Shown: one piece after another, positions 1 to 8,631 of the stretch
How the letters are laid out: every line of letters begins with the position of its first letter
Numbering within the stretch: the first letter of the stretch is position 1
Assembly: GCF_011065895.1 (NCBI RefSeq)
Contig: NZ_JAALCR010000014.1
Coordinates: forward strand, 158,325 to 222,324
Length of the DNA stretch: 64,000 bases
Reading direction: 5' to 3'
Source of the DNA: Paludisphaera rhizosphaerae
GTDB lineage: Bacteria > Planctomycetota > Planctomycetia > Isosphaerales > Isosphaeraceae
Translations under genes and position numbers: made by a program
Notes under the pieces: generated by a model
What the model was told of the DNA's origin: nothing
Database searches by the model: none
The model's input: only the letters and a program-made list of their open reading frames with translations

Positions 1-2
1 CG

Positions 3-1208
3 TCCTTGCCGTTGCTGTTCGCTGCGACCGCGATGGCCGCTCCTCCACCAGAGGCTCCCTCGGGGCGGTTCGCCTTCGAGCGGGTCGTGATCGATCCGGA
101 CTTCCCAGGCGCTTACCAGGTGGAGGTGGTCGACGTCGACGGCGACCGAAAGCCGGATGTCGTCGCCCTGGGCGGGAACGACTGCGCCTGGTATCAGAAC
201 CCATCGTGGAAGAAGCGGCTCGTCACGACGAAGAAGGACGCTCCCGGCGTCATCAGCAGCGCGACGATGGACATCGACGGCGACGGCCGAGCGGAGATCG
301 CCATCGCCTATGACTTCGAGATGAACCAGCCCAAACGGGGCAAGCTCTTGCTGGCGAAGCAGGGAGCGAGCCTCGACGATCCCTGGAAGCTCCTGCCGAT
401 CGAGGACGTCGGCAGCATCCATCGTCTGCGATGGGGCGACATCGACCAGAACGGAACGCCCGACCTGATCGTGGCCCCGATCTTCGGAGCGAGCGCCACG
501 CCTCCGGATTACGACGACGCGGCCGGGATCTTCGCCTATACCGGCCACGACGTGAACGACGCCTCGAAGTGGCAGCGTCGGGCGCTGGCGAAGCGTCGGG
601 TCGTCCACGCGATCGAGTATCAGCCGGCGTTCGCCGATTCCACCAGGCCGATGCTGCTGGCGGCCGACAACGAAGGCGTCACGATGATCGGCCCGTTCCT
701 GAACGGCCCGGACCCCGGCGTGGTCGACATCGTCCCCGGCGCTGAGGGGAAGGCCCCGAAGAAGGGGGCCAGCGAGATCCACAAGGGCCGGTTCCGCGAC
801 GGCCGAATCTTCCTGGCGACGCTTGAGCCCTGGCATGGAACGACGGTCGTCGTCTGGCCCCAGAAGGCGGCGGACACGACCGAGTTCGGCGAGCGCGTCG
901 TGCTCGACGACACCCTCGCCGACGGCCACGCCCTCTGGGTCGCCGACGTCGACGGCGACGGTCAGGACGAGGTCTTCGCCGGCCATCGCGGCAAGGATCA
1001 CCGCGTGAGCGTCTACGACTTCGACTCCCCGTCCTCCACCTGGCGCCGCACCGTCCTCGACCGCGACGTCGCCGCCCAGGACCTCCGCGGCGGTGACGTC
1101 GACTCCGACGGCCGCCCCGACGTCGTCGCCTCCGGCGGCTCCGCCAAGAACGTCGTGCTCTATCTCAACCGGACACCGTCGAAGTCGGCCCAGGCTGGGA
1201 ATCGGTGA
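3..1208 (+). CDS. FG-GAP/VCBS-repeat secreted protein (5' end outside window)
   Basis: Frame is open to the left edge, and the first residues in the window are the end of a signal peptide (hydrophobic LPLLFAATAMA followed by APPPEAP), so the true start lies upstream. The rest is a beta-propeller of FG-GAP/VCBS type: calcium-binding D-x-D-x-D-G loops recur as DVDGDRKPDVV, DIDGDGRAEIA, DIDQNGTPDLI, DVDGDGQDEVF and DVDSDGRPDVV. Such proteins are usually exported and act in carbohydrate binding or protein contacts; the ligand cannot be told from sequence. The gene ends convergent to the Tyr-rich gene with a hairpin between them. Confident in the fold, not in a specific role. Confidence 0.85.
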   Translation, partial: SLPLLFAATAMAAPPPEAPSGRFAFERVVIDPDFPGAYQVEVVDVDGDRKPDVVALGGNDCAWYQNPSWKKRLVTTKKDAPGVISSATMDIDGDGRAEIAIAYDFEMNQPKRGKLLLAKQGASLDDPWKLLPIEDVGSIHRLRWGDIDQNGTPDLIVAPIFGASATPPDYDDAAGIFAYTGHDVNDASKWQRRALAKRRVVHAIEYQPAFADSTRPMLLAADNEGVTMIGPFLNGPDPGVVDIVPGAEGKAPKKGASEIHKGRFRDGRIFLATLEPWHGTTVVVWPQKAADTTEFGERVVLDDTLADGHALWVADVDGDGQDEVFAGHRGKDHRVSVYDFDSPSSTWRRTVLDRDVAAQDLRGGDVDSDGRPDVVASGGSAKNVVLYLNRTPSKSAQAGNR

Positions 1209-1227
1209 CTAGCGAAAGGGGCGTACA

Positions 1228-1259
1228 CCCGCCGCGGCTGAAGTCGGGGACGCGGCGGG
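1228..1259. terminator. Bidirectional hairpin between convergent genes
   Basis: CCCGCCGCG (1228-1236) and CGCGGCGGG (1251-1259) form a perfect 9-bp stem with a 14-nt loop. It lies between the stops of the FG-GAP gene (plus) and the Tyr-rich gene (minus). No long T tract follows on either side, so efficiency as an intrinsic terminator is uncertain. Confidence 0.55.
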
Positions 1260-1266
1260 CGTTTGG

Positions 1267-1722
1267 TCACTTTGCCGCCTTGACGTCCTTGGGGACGTTT
1301 TCGGGCGGGGGCTCGATGGCGACCTTGTCGTCGGAGCCGGGGATTTCGGGCATGGCGGCGGGGGCGGGGAAGGCCTTTTCGGGGATGTCCTTCAGCTCCT
1401 TCTTGCGGTCCTTCTCGGCCAGGAGCGAATACCGCTTGTCCCCCTTGGAGCCCAGCTCATAGCGGCCCCAGTAGACCTGCGAGGCGGGGTTGTAGTAATA
1501 GACGTACTGCGGGTACGACGGGTAGTAGACGCAGTAGTGGTAGTCGTAGTTGGCGTACGACACCGTCGGCTTGTAGTAGTACCGGACGTAGTAATAGTTG
1601 TACGTCGGGCTGTAGCTATAGCTGTTGTCGTAGTATTGCCGGAGGCCGAACGCCGCCCAGGCGGCCGCGGGGGCGACGGCGAGGACCGAGAGGGCCAGGA
1701 CGAGCGAGCGAGCGGACTTCAT
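1267..1722 (-). CDS. Small secreted tyrosine-rich protein
   Basis: A 151-aa protein. The ATG at 1722 is chosen because GAGG lies 9 nt upstream and it opens directly into a signal peptide (MKSARSLVLALSVLAVAPAAAWAA). A TTG five codons upstream is the less likely alternative. After the signal, about 70 residues are dominated by tyrosine (repeated YY, YYY, SYxY, NYYY patterns) with a single cysteine. The C-terminal third is charged and Pro/Ala-rich (KDRKKELKDIPEK). No catalytic motif is visible. The composition suggests a structural or surface protein, perhaps cross-linked or aromatic-stacking (inference). It lies 63 nt downstream of the gene at 1786 in the same direction and may be the last member of that operon. 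Confidence 0.75.
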   Translation of the reverse strand: MKSARSLVLALSVLAVAPAAAWAAFGLRQYYDNSYSYSPTYNYYYVRYYYKPTVSYANYDYHYCVYYPSYPQYVYYYNPASQVYWGRYELGSKGDKRYSLLAEKDRKKELKDIPEKAFPAPAAMPEIPGSDDKVAIEPPPENVPKDVKAAK

Positions 1723-1785
1723 CGCGAGGTTCCTCAAAGGGGTGCGGTCGGGTTCGGAATCATCTACGCAGCCGCCGTGAGGCGC

Positions 1786-2970
1786 TTACGGTTTGGCCGG
1801 AGGCGCGTCCGCGGGAAGGTCGGTCGGTTCGGCCGTCTTGTCGTATCGGACGGCGACGGCCTCGCGGAGCCGGCCGACGTCGCGAAGAACCTCCTCATAC
1901 TTCGCCGCCACGGCCGGTCCCCGGCCGGTGGCCAGACCCGAGCGGGCGGATGCGCCGGCGGCCGACTCCCCTTCGTCGGCCGGCGGAGTTCCCCCCTTGG
2001 GCCAGGCGGCCTTGAACGATACGTGGATCGTGCCGATCGACGACGAATTCGGCAGCTTCTCGGCCGCGGCGCTCCTGGCGTAGTCGTCGACCTGGAAGGC
2101 GTCCGAGGTCTGATTGGTTCGATGCCAGCCGGGGATCACCCCCTCGGCGCCGGCCCCAAGAATAAAGAACTCGTACGACGGCGTGTCGCTGAACGCGAAC
2201 ATGTTCAGGCCGTCGACCGTCAGCGTCACCGCTGCGTCGTGCTTCGACTGATTGAGGACTCGGACGGCGTAGACCTCGCCCTTCGCGATCGAGAGGAACG
2301 CCAGCCCGTCGCCGTCGAAACTCGGGGCCCTGGGACGGTACTTCGAGAGATCGGGCGGGCCGGCGCCGGGGTCGGGACCGACGAGGATCTCGATCGAATA
2401 GGGCGAGGTCCGCGAGGCTGAGATCCGAGTCCCCTTGGCGGTGGGCTTCTGAATGCTCTCCAGGGCCTGGTCGACGGCTTTCTCACGTTCCTTCGGCGAA
2501 GCGTCGGGTGGGACGACCATGGTCGCGCCCGTCACGGAGGCGATCGACGTCAGGTCGAACACGCCTCGGGAGCGGAGTTCCAGCAGCTCCTTCCCGTTGC
2601 GGTCGACGATCCGAGCGAGGACGGCCATCACGGTCAGCTTGGAGGCCGCGTCCGTGACGATCTTGTACTCCCCCTTCACGGCGATCCGAGCCGATCGCTT
2701 CACCTGAACGCCGAGCTTCTCCAACTCGACCTTGAGCGTCTGGGAGATGCCGGGCCCGCCGCTGGAGGCCAGTTCGGGAGGGCCGGTGAACTCCCCCATG
2801 ATGACGGCGTCGCCGTACTTGGCCGCCTCCGGTTGGATCTGCTTCGCGAGCGCAGCCAGTTCCTTCTTGAGGCCGGATTGCTCCGACCGGGGCTTCTGGG
2901 CCTCGGAATCGCCGGTCTGGCCGACCCAGACGGCGAGCGCGAGGGCCGCCGCGATGATGGCTTGGCTCAT
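1786..2970 (-). CDS. Secreted protein of unknown function
   Basis: A 394-aa protein. The ATG at 2970 is chosen: it lies 5 nt after the stop of the upstream cytochrome gene and opens into a hydrophobic signal (MSQAIIAAALALAVWVGQ). A longer frame from 3069 would overlap the cytochrome. An N-terminal half with alternating beta/alpha character (roughly residues 40-190) is vaguely like CsgG/FlgT-type lipoprotein folds, but the match is only impressionistic. A second domain (about 250-340) contains VLNQSKHDAAVTLTVDGLNMF and GWHRTNQTSDAFQV, a pattern seen in planctomycete exported proteins beside caspase genes (recollection, not searched). The C-terminus is Pro/Ala-rich. Probably translated with the two upstream genes. 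Confidence 0.7.
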   Translation of the reverse strand: MSQAIIAAALALAVWVGQTGDSEAQKPRSEQSGLKKELAALAKQIQPEAAKYGDAVIMGEFTGPPELASSGGPGISQTLKVELEKLGVQVKRSARIAVKGEYKIVTDAASKLTVMAVLARIVDRNGKELLELRSRGVFDLTSIASVTGATMVVPPDASPKEREKAVDQALESIQKPTAKGTRISASRTSPYSIEILVGPDPGAGPPDLSKYRPRAPSFDGDGLAFLSIAKGEVYAVRVLNQSKHDAAVTLTVDGLNMFAFSDTPSYEFFILGAGAEGVIPGWHRTNQTSDAFQVDDYARSAAAEKLPNSSSIGTIHVSFKAAWPKGGTPPADEGESAAGASARSGLATGRGPAVAAKYEEVLRDVGRLREAVAVRYDKTAEPTDLPADAPPAKP

Positions 2971-2975
2971 GGTCG

Positions 2976-4748
2976 TCAGTCCGTCTGGAAAATGATGAGA
3001 GGCGTTCCGCGGTCGATCTCGGAACTGGCCTGCTGGAACGCCGAGGTCCCCTTGCCAGTGGTCGACCACTCGGCGCGGTTCAGAGTCCCTCCCGGCCTGA
3101 GCAGGTCGTTCATCCCGAGACGTTGAAGCTGTGGGTTGGAACGGATTCGCGTCTGGAGGTCCGCCCCATCCTTCAGGCCAAGCTCCGCGGCGGCGGCAGC
3201 CAGGTCGAGGTCGGCCTGGTAGAGCTTGGCGATCGGAATCACCGGCTCGGGGAGGTCGGCGATCGGGGCTCTGGAGGAATTCTCCAGCAGGAACGACCCC
3301 ACAGCCTGCTCCAACGCGGAGAGGAATCGACTCTGGTCAGCCTCCACGAGGGCGGACATCTCAGCGTCGGGGGCGAAGAGCCGATCCACCTTCTCCCGAG
3401 GCGCGCCCTGGAGCGCCGAGCCCTCGCGGACGCGGTCTTTCGGGAGCGGCCTCATGCCGTTCTTGTGGCATCCCATGCATGAGAGCCCGTTGATGATCGT
3501 CGAACTTCCCGCGGAGTCGTTGGCGTCGAACACGATCTCGGGCGGTCCCTCGTCGATCCGCTTCCCGTCTCGGTCGACCAGCATGTAGGCCTGGAGGCGG
3601 TTCGGCAGACTGAAGATGATCTCGCCGCCGGCGTGGGTGAAAGCCTGGTCTGGGAACGGGTTGGTGGAGAACTCCGGGCCCAAGGGGAACTGGAACAGGT
3701 TGATCGCCCGCCCGGTCTTCTTGAAATCGTAGCTCTTCCAGTAGTAGCCGAGCTGAGAATCATGGCGGTCGACCAGCCGGTTCTGTCGCGAAACGCCGCT
3801 CTGATTGAACGCGGCGCGGCGGAGCGAACCGGCGAGGAAGTCGGCCTCCACGTCGACTCGTAGCTCTTTCTCCAACTCCTGGGCCGTGGAGGGGATCCCG
3901 ACGATGGCATGGTAGAGAGCAGGTCGGGCGGCGGCGTCGAGAAACCAATCAGCGCGAATCTCGGCCAGGACGACGTCCGAGCCAAGGAGCGTTTCAATCT
4001 CCGCGGCGATCTCGCGCAGCTCGGCTTCGGCGTTTCCTTTGAAACGCAGGCCGTACGGGTAGGCGCGCAGCATTCGCATCCATTCGCGGTCGTTGTCCCA
4101 GCCGAGCCGTCGGATGTCCACGACCATCAGCGTCCGGGCTTCGCCGATCAGCGACGGCACGACGATGGTCGGCTTGCGGCTCAGACTGTTGAGCATCTTC
4201 GACACGCCCGCGCGGGCGAGACGGAGTTCTCGGTCGGTCCGGGACGGGTTGTTGTGAAGGGGGACCAGGTTGAAATAGCGCTGGAACGGCCGGTCGACCG
4301 AAGGGAGCCCCCGAAGATGATCGCGGATCGCAACCTGGGTCTGCATGTCCGAGATGAAGCCCCGGGCCGGCGGCGCTGCCGGAAACGGAGCCCCGGCAAG
4401 GATCCAGGCTTCGATCGCCGATCGCTCGTCGTTGGTGAGCTTCCGGCCCTTGGGGGGCATGTCGTCCAGGCGATTCCACAGCTCCGAGGCGTCAGGTTTG
4501 CCCGGCGTCACGTAGGGGGAGCCGTCTTTCCTGGCAGCCGTGAGCGAGTCGCGATTGAGGACGTCGTATCCTGGCACCTTGAAGGTCAGGCCGTGGCAGC
4601 CGTAGCAGGATTCTCGGAGGATCCCCACGGCGCGGGACGACAGGGACGCGGCATCCTCGCCCCGAACCGGCGCCGTCGTGGCGAGCTGGCATGCGAGGAA
4701 GACTGCCGACGCGCCGATCGCGTGCGAGAGTTGCGACTTCGGGCGCAT
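2976..4748 (-). CDS. Planctomycete-type (PVC) secreted c-type cytochrome
   Basis: A 590-aa exported protein. The ATG at 4748 has GGAGGGG 7 nt upstream and starts a signal peptide ending near APVRGED; longer frames lack a ribosome site. There are two c-type haem attachment motifs: CYGCH (residues 48-52), followed by the MPPKGRKLTNDE segment typical of Planctomycete-type cytochromes, and a second CMGCH (424-428) near the C-terminus. The stretch between them has no recognisable enzyme motif. It probably acts in periplasmic electron transfer (inference). It is the middle gene of a tight minus-strand set: 34 nt after the Gly/Gln-rich gene and 5 nt before the next. Confidence 0.85.
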   Translation of the reverse strand: MRPKSQLSHAIGASAVFLACQLATTAPVRGEDAASLSSRAVGILRESCYGCHGLTFKVPGYDVLNRDSLTAARKDGSPYVTPGKPDASELWNRLDDMPPKGRKLTNDERSAIEAWILAGAPFPAAPPARGFISDMQTQVAIRDHLRGLPSVDRPFQRYFNLVPLHNNPSRTDRELRLARAGVSKMLNSLSRKPTIVVPSLIGEARTLMVVDIRRLGWDNDREWMRMLRAYPYGLRFKGNAEAELREIAAEIETLLGSDVVLAEIRADWFLDAAARPALYHAIVGIPSTAQELEKELRVDVEADFLAGSLRRAAFNQSGVSRQNRLVDRHDSQLGYYWKSYDFKKTGRAINLFQFPLGPEFSTNPFPDQAFTHAGGEIIFSLPNRLQAYMLVDRDGKRIDEGPPEIVFDANDSAGSSTIINGLSCMGCHKNGMRPLPKDRVREGSALQGAPREKVDRLFAPDAEMSALVEADQSRFLSALEQAVGSFLLENSSRAPIADLPEPVIPIAKLYQADLDLAAAAAELGLKDGADLQTRIRSNPQLQRLGMNDLLRPGGTLNRAEWSTTGKGTSAFQQASSEIDRGTPLIIFQTD

Positions 4749-4782
4749 CGACGACCCCTCCATCGTGCCTGAGAGCGGCGGG

Positions 4783-6864
4783 TTACTCGTCGATCGAGCC
4801 GACGGGGAACCGCGCCTGGATGACTTCATCGCGTTTCGGCGTCGACCGGGCGGCGCCCCGAGGTCGGGCGTCTGGCTCGGCGGCAGAGGTCAGGGCGGGC
4901 GTGGAAGCGTCGGGCGTGAATAGATCGAGCCCGGTTTTGGCGCCTCCCAGACGGACGTCGACGCGGGTCTGTCCGCCATTCAAAACTTTGGTCATGACCT
5001 GGTCGCCGACGCCGCGATGGAACTGGATGACCGACGTCGCCGTGGAGTAGTTCATCGCGGCGGCCTGTCGCGCCGGGACGATGCTTTCGATTCCGTCCAT
5101 CTGATAATGGAACGGAAAGCCATTCGCCGAGTTGTCGAAGACGACCTGGGAGAGGGTTTGCGCTTTCTGCTTCGACCAGAGCCCCCCCTTGAGCTGGAAA
5201 ATATAGGTCCCGAACGTCAACTCCTCCCAGGCGGTCACGCCGCCGCGACCATCGAGGTGGGCGATCTGGACCTTGTCAGCGGCAGGCATCTGGAATTTCG
5301 CGCCGGGTTTGATGGCGTGGGGCACGGCCTGCCCTCCTTCGTTGATCCAGGCGGTCAGCTCGGCCCCGGCGTCGGCCGCGACCTGGAGGGTCAGGACGGA
5401 CGGCGGGGGGGCTGGATTCGGGCCGGAGTCGGGCAACGGCAGGCTGTTGGCGCCGCAGATCGGCAGCCCAACTTCCCAGGCGGTCGCCGTGGCGATCGAG
5501 ATGCGCCGATTTCCCGTCGAACCGGTCGCCGGCGCGAGCAGAGTTTCCGAAGAGAGCAGCCGAGGCTCGCTCACGGGGAGCCCCCTGAGGCGAACGACGG
5601 TGAAGACGGTCTCCGGGGTGACGGCCGCGAGGTCGAAGTCCTGTGCGAGGAAGCCCACGTCGAGCTCGTCGTAGATGCGGGCGATCCCCTGAATCTGCTC
5701 CGCGGCCGCCCGGATGACGTCGCGGGGGACGCCGGCTCTCGCCGCGGCCTTGTCGAGCCGCTGGACGATCGAGCGGATCCGAGCAGGCTGTGGGACGCCC
5801 GACTCAACCAACTCGTTGTACACCCTCGTGAACGCGATCTGTTCGACGAACGCATTGTACTGGTCGCGGGCGAATTCCATCGAATCGAGCTTCGTCCGCA
5901 CCATCGGGGCGTCGAGGTCGTCGACGGCTCTGGTGAGGAGCTCAAGTTGTTCGGGCGTGACGCTCGGTTTGCGGCCGACCATGTCGAGCAACTCGTCCTT
6001 GCGGGCGTCGGTGAAGAGCGCGTCTTGCAGTCGAGCTTCGACCTCCGGCGACAGGAAGGCGAGGAGCCCTCCCTTCTGGATCTCCGAGCGGACGATCCTG
6101 CGCTGGGCGTCGTCGGCGGCGAGCAGGGTGACGCGGACCTCGTTGCGGGGCGGGCCAGGGGGCTTCTGAGGAGGCTTGGGGGCTTCGGCAGGCTTTGCCG
6201 CCGTTGCTGCTGCGGCCGCAGCCATGGAAGCGACTTCCGCGGCCGAGAGCAGCCGCTGGCTCGCTGGATCCCACATTTCCCCGGTGTACTGGCCGGTCTC
6301 CTGGATAAAGACCCGGTTCGAGGCGTCGTACACGCGAGTCTGCGTCTGCACCGGCTGGGCCGCCGGCGCCATGCCTTCGCCAACCTGCATCCGGCGGCCG
6401 TCGGGAGCCACCAGAATGTACTGGCCGGTGGCGGGGTCGATCATGTAGGTCCCCGCGCCGGCCGGGTTAGGCGTCATCCCAGGCTGGTTGGCGAACCCCG
6501 TCGTCGGGTCCCCCTGGTTGCCTGGCTGCCGATTGTTGCGGTTGCCGCCGCCGATGCGGAACATCCCGTTGCCGTCGACTTGCCCCCCACCCTGGGGAAC
6601 CATTCCGCCGGGGAAGCCGCCCCCTTGTTGATTGATCCTGGGCTGGTTCGGCATCGTGGGCTGCTGCTGGGTCTGGCCGCCAAGGCCGAACAGACCGCCG
6701 AAGAGACCACCGCCGTTCTGAGGCTGGCCTCCCCCCACGAAACCGCCGGGGACCCCCTGTCCCTGGCCGCCGCCGCGCTGCCTCTGCTGCTGCGCCCAGG
6801 CGGGTTGGGCCATGACGACTGTAGCCAGAAGAATCAACGCTGGCCGAAGTCCATTGACTCGCAT
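4783..6864 (-). CDS. Secreted Gly/Gln/Pro-rich protein of unknown function
   Basis: A 693-aa protein. ATG at 6864 follows GGGAG with 8-nt spacing. Signal peptide to about residue 24 (…QPAWAQQQRQR). Residues 25-130 are low-complexity Gly, Gln, Asn and Pro (GGGQGQG, QTQQQP, GGGNRNNR). Residues about 140-210 hold a small repeat-like unit (DPATGQYILVAPDGRR and a related VFIQETGQYTGEMWDPAS). The middle is alpha-helical and charged (about 240-430). The C-terminal 250 residues are beta-rich with a possible surface-binding fold. No catalytic residues are recognised. First gene of the minus-strand set and divergent from the caspase gene across 278 nt. Function unknown; surface or matrix association is only a guess. 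Confidence 0.75.
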   Translation of the reverse strand: MRVNGLRPALILLATVVMAQPAWAQQQRQRGGGQGQGVPGGFVGGGQPQNGGGLFGGLFGLGGQTQQQPTMPNQPRINQQGGGFPGGMVPQGGGQVDGNGMFRIGGGNRNNRQPGNQGDPTTGFANQPGMTPNPAGAGTYMIDPATGQYILVAPDGRRMQVGEGMAPAAQPVQTQTRVYDASNRVFIQETGQYTGEMWDPASQRLLSAAEVASMAAAAAATAAKPAEAPKPPQKPPGPPRNEVRVTLLAADDAQRRIVRSEIQKGGLLAFLSPEVEARLQDALFTDARKDELLDMVGRKPSVTPEQLELLTRAVDDLDAPMVRTKLDSMEFARDQYNAFVEQIAFTRVYNELVESGVPQPARIRSIVQRLDKAAARAGVPRDVIRAAAEQIQGIARIYDELDVGFLAQDFDLAAVTPETVFTVVRLRGLPVSEPRLLSSETLLAPATGSTGNRRISIATATAWEVGLPICGANSLPLPDSGPNPAPPPSVLTLQVAADAGAELTAWINEGGQAVPHAIKPGAKFQMPAADKVQIAHLDGRGGVTAWEELTFGTYIFQLKGGLWSKQKAQTLSQVVFDNSANGFPFHYQMDGIESIVPARQAAAMNYSTATSVIQFHRGVGDQVMTKVLNGGQTRVDVRLGGAKTGLDLFTPDASTPALTSAAEPDARPRGAARSTPKRDEVIQARFPVGSIDE

Positions 6865-7038
6865 GGCGGCGACTCCCGGGATCCAGGGCTTCTACGTAAA
6901 CCCTACGGTCGTCCAGATCAAATCTTACAGATCTGTCGGCGGCTACGTAGATTACAGCAGTCCTGACCGAATGTTCGCAAGGGGTTGATTGAGGTCATGG
7001 CGGATTGTGAATCGTCGGCAACCTTGCGACGCTCCCCG

Positions 7039-7068
7039 TTGAACTCGGCATCCTTGCGGCGCTATGAT
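7039..7068 (+). promoter_or_regulatory. Candidate sigma-70-like promoter of the caspase gene
   Basis: TTGAAC (7039-7044), 18-nt spacer, TATGAT (7063-7068). It would give a leader of about 68 nt before the ATG at 7143. The match is good by general bacterial consensus, but planctomycete promoters are poorly defined. Confidence 0.45.
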
Positions 7069-7142
7069 GGTCGCATGGGCGGCTGGTTCGGTCGCGGATC
7101 GTCGAGTTTCGGCGGCGACGAACTCAAACGGGGGCTTCTGCG

Positions 7143-8552
7143 ATGATCATTTTCAGAATGCAGCGCCTCGCTCTTCGTCCCTGCCGAATCGCATCGATGA
7201 CGCTGGCTGTCCTTCTGTCGCTTGCGAGCTCCTCGGCATGGGCAGAGGACTTCGCGTTGCTCGTGGCCGCCAGGGATTACGCGACCGCCGGCAAGTCGGG
7301 ACTGCGAAGTCTCAAGTATTCTCGGAACGACATCGTCGATTTGGGGGCGACGCTGATCGATTGCGGCTATAAGAAACGCAGCGTGGTGATGATGTACGAC
7401 GGTCACCCCGATTCATCCAAGCTGCCGGAATATGAGAAAATCAAGGAACAGCTCGACCTGATGCTGACCGACCTGAGCCCTGGTGATTCCGTCCTGGTGG
7501 CTCTGGCTGGGCACGGGGTTCAGTTCGCCAAGGATAAGGTCAACTACTTCTGCCCGCTCGACGCCGACATCGAGGCCAAGCGCAACCTCCTTTCCCTGAC
7601 TGAAGTCTACGAACTGCTTCGCAGGTGCTCGGCGGGGCGGAAGATGCTGCTCGTCGACGCTTGCCGCGACGACCCGGTCAACATCGCCTCGCGTGGAGCG
7701 TTCGAGAAGATGGACCTGGAAAGTGAGACTCGACCGCAGCTTGAGGACGTCCCCGAGCAGACGATCGCCATCTTCAGTTGCAACACGGGCCAGCGGAGTT
7801 GGGAGGACGACCGGCTGAAGCACGGCGTCTTCTTCGCCCACGTCCTCAAGGGCCTGAAAGGCGAGGCCGATCGACCATCCCCCGACGGTCGCGTGACGGT
7901 CCGGGAGCTGGCCGATTACGTCAAGGAAGAGACCCAGTCGTACGCCAAACTCGCCCTCAAGCAGGTTCAACGGCCGATCGTCAAGAACGAGGGTGAGGTC
8001 GAGTGGGTCCTCCGCGCGCTGAAAGCCGACGCCGCGGCCGGCGCTCCCGGCCTGGCCGAAGCCCATCGCCTTCTCGCGTCCGGCGAATACGCTCGGGCCC
8101 GGGACGCCTACGTCAAGGCGCTGCGAACCGCGAGCCGGGACCCGAAGGCCTACCTGGGTCGAGGCCTCGCCGCCCTCTCGCTCAACGACCTGCCCGCCGC
8201 CGAGGCCGACTTTCTGAAGGCGACGCAGCTCGACGCCTCGTCGGTCGCCGCCTGGAAAAGCCTGGGGGGCGCCCGTGGTCGCGCGGGCAAGTTCGCGGAG
8301 TCGGTTCAGGCCTATTCGGAGGCTCTCAAGCTCGATCCCGACGCCGTCGACGCGCTGGCCGGCCGGGCTGCCGCCCAGATCCAGCTTGGCCGCCTCGACC
8401 CGGCGCTCGACGACCTCAACCGAGCGCTCCGGGCTCAACCGGACCACGTCGACGCTCTCTACAATCGGGCCCTCGTCCACCAGAAGCGCGGCGACTCCGA
8501 GGCCTCTCGCCGCGACCTGGAGCGTGCGAAATCGCTGGAAGGGGTTCGATGA
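7143..8552 (+). CDS. Secreted caspase-like (peptidase C14) protein with TPR repeats
   Basis: A 469-aa protein. ATG at 7143 heads a signal peptide (core MTLAVLLSLASSSAWAE; an inner ATG at 7197 is possible). Residues about 37-280 form a caspase/metacaspase p20-like domain with the catalytic His in ALAGHGVQ (H124) and Cys in VDACRD (C174), so the dyad is intact. Residues about 290-465 are five or so tetratricopeptide repeats (ARDAYVKAL, AEADFLKATQLD, SVQAYSEALKLDPD, ALDDLNRALRAQPD). Bacterial caspase-TPR fusions are common in Planctomycetes. Their substrates are mostly unknown, cleavage after basic residues being typical of metacaspases. The signal peptide puts this one outside the cytoplasm. 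Divergent from the secreted cytochrome set. Confidence 0.9.
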   Translation: MIIFRMQRLALRPCRIASMTLAVLLSLASSSAWAEDFALLVAARDYATAGKSGLRSLKYSRNDIVDLGATLIDCGYKKRSVVMMYDGHPDSSKLPEYEKIKEQLDLMLTDLSPGDSVLVALAGHGVQFAKDKVNYFCPLDADIEAKRNLLSLTEVYELLRRCSAGRKMLLVDACRDDPVNIASRGAFEKMDLESETRPQLEDVPEQTIAIFSCNTGQRSWEDDRLKHGVFFAHVLKGLKGEADRPSPDGRVTVRELADYVKEETQSYAKLALKQVQRPIVKNEGEVEWVLRALKADAAAGAPGLAEAHRLLASGEYARARDAYVKALRTASRDPKAYLGRGLAALSLNDLPAAEADFLKATQLDASSVAAWKSLGGARGRAGKFAESVQAYSEALKLDPDAVDALAGRAAAQIQLGRLDPALDDLNRALRAQPDHVDALYNRALVHQKRGDSEASRRDLERAKSLEGVR

Positions 8553-8631
8553 AACTTGCGAGGCGGAGTCTGGGTAGTCTTGTTGGCGAAATACCCGGCC
8601 CCATCCCTTCCGTCGCAAGCGAATCCAAACG

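Noticed and set aside
5017..6966. A 649-codon open frame antisense to the Gly/Gln-rich secreted gene
   Set aside because: Composition is typical of an antisense shadow; the minus-strand frame has a ribosome site and a signal peptide.
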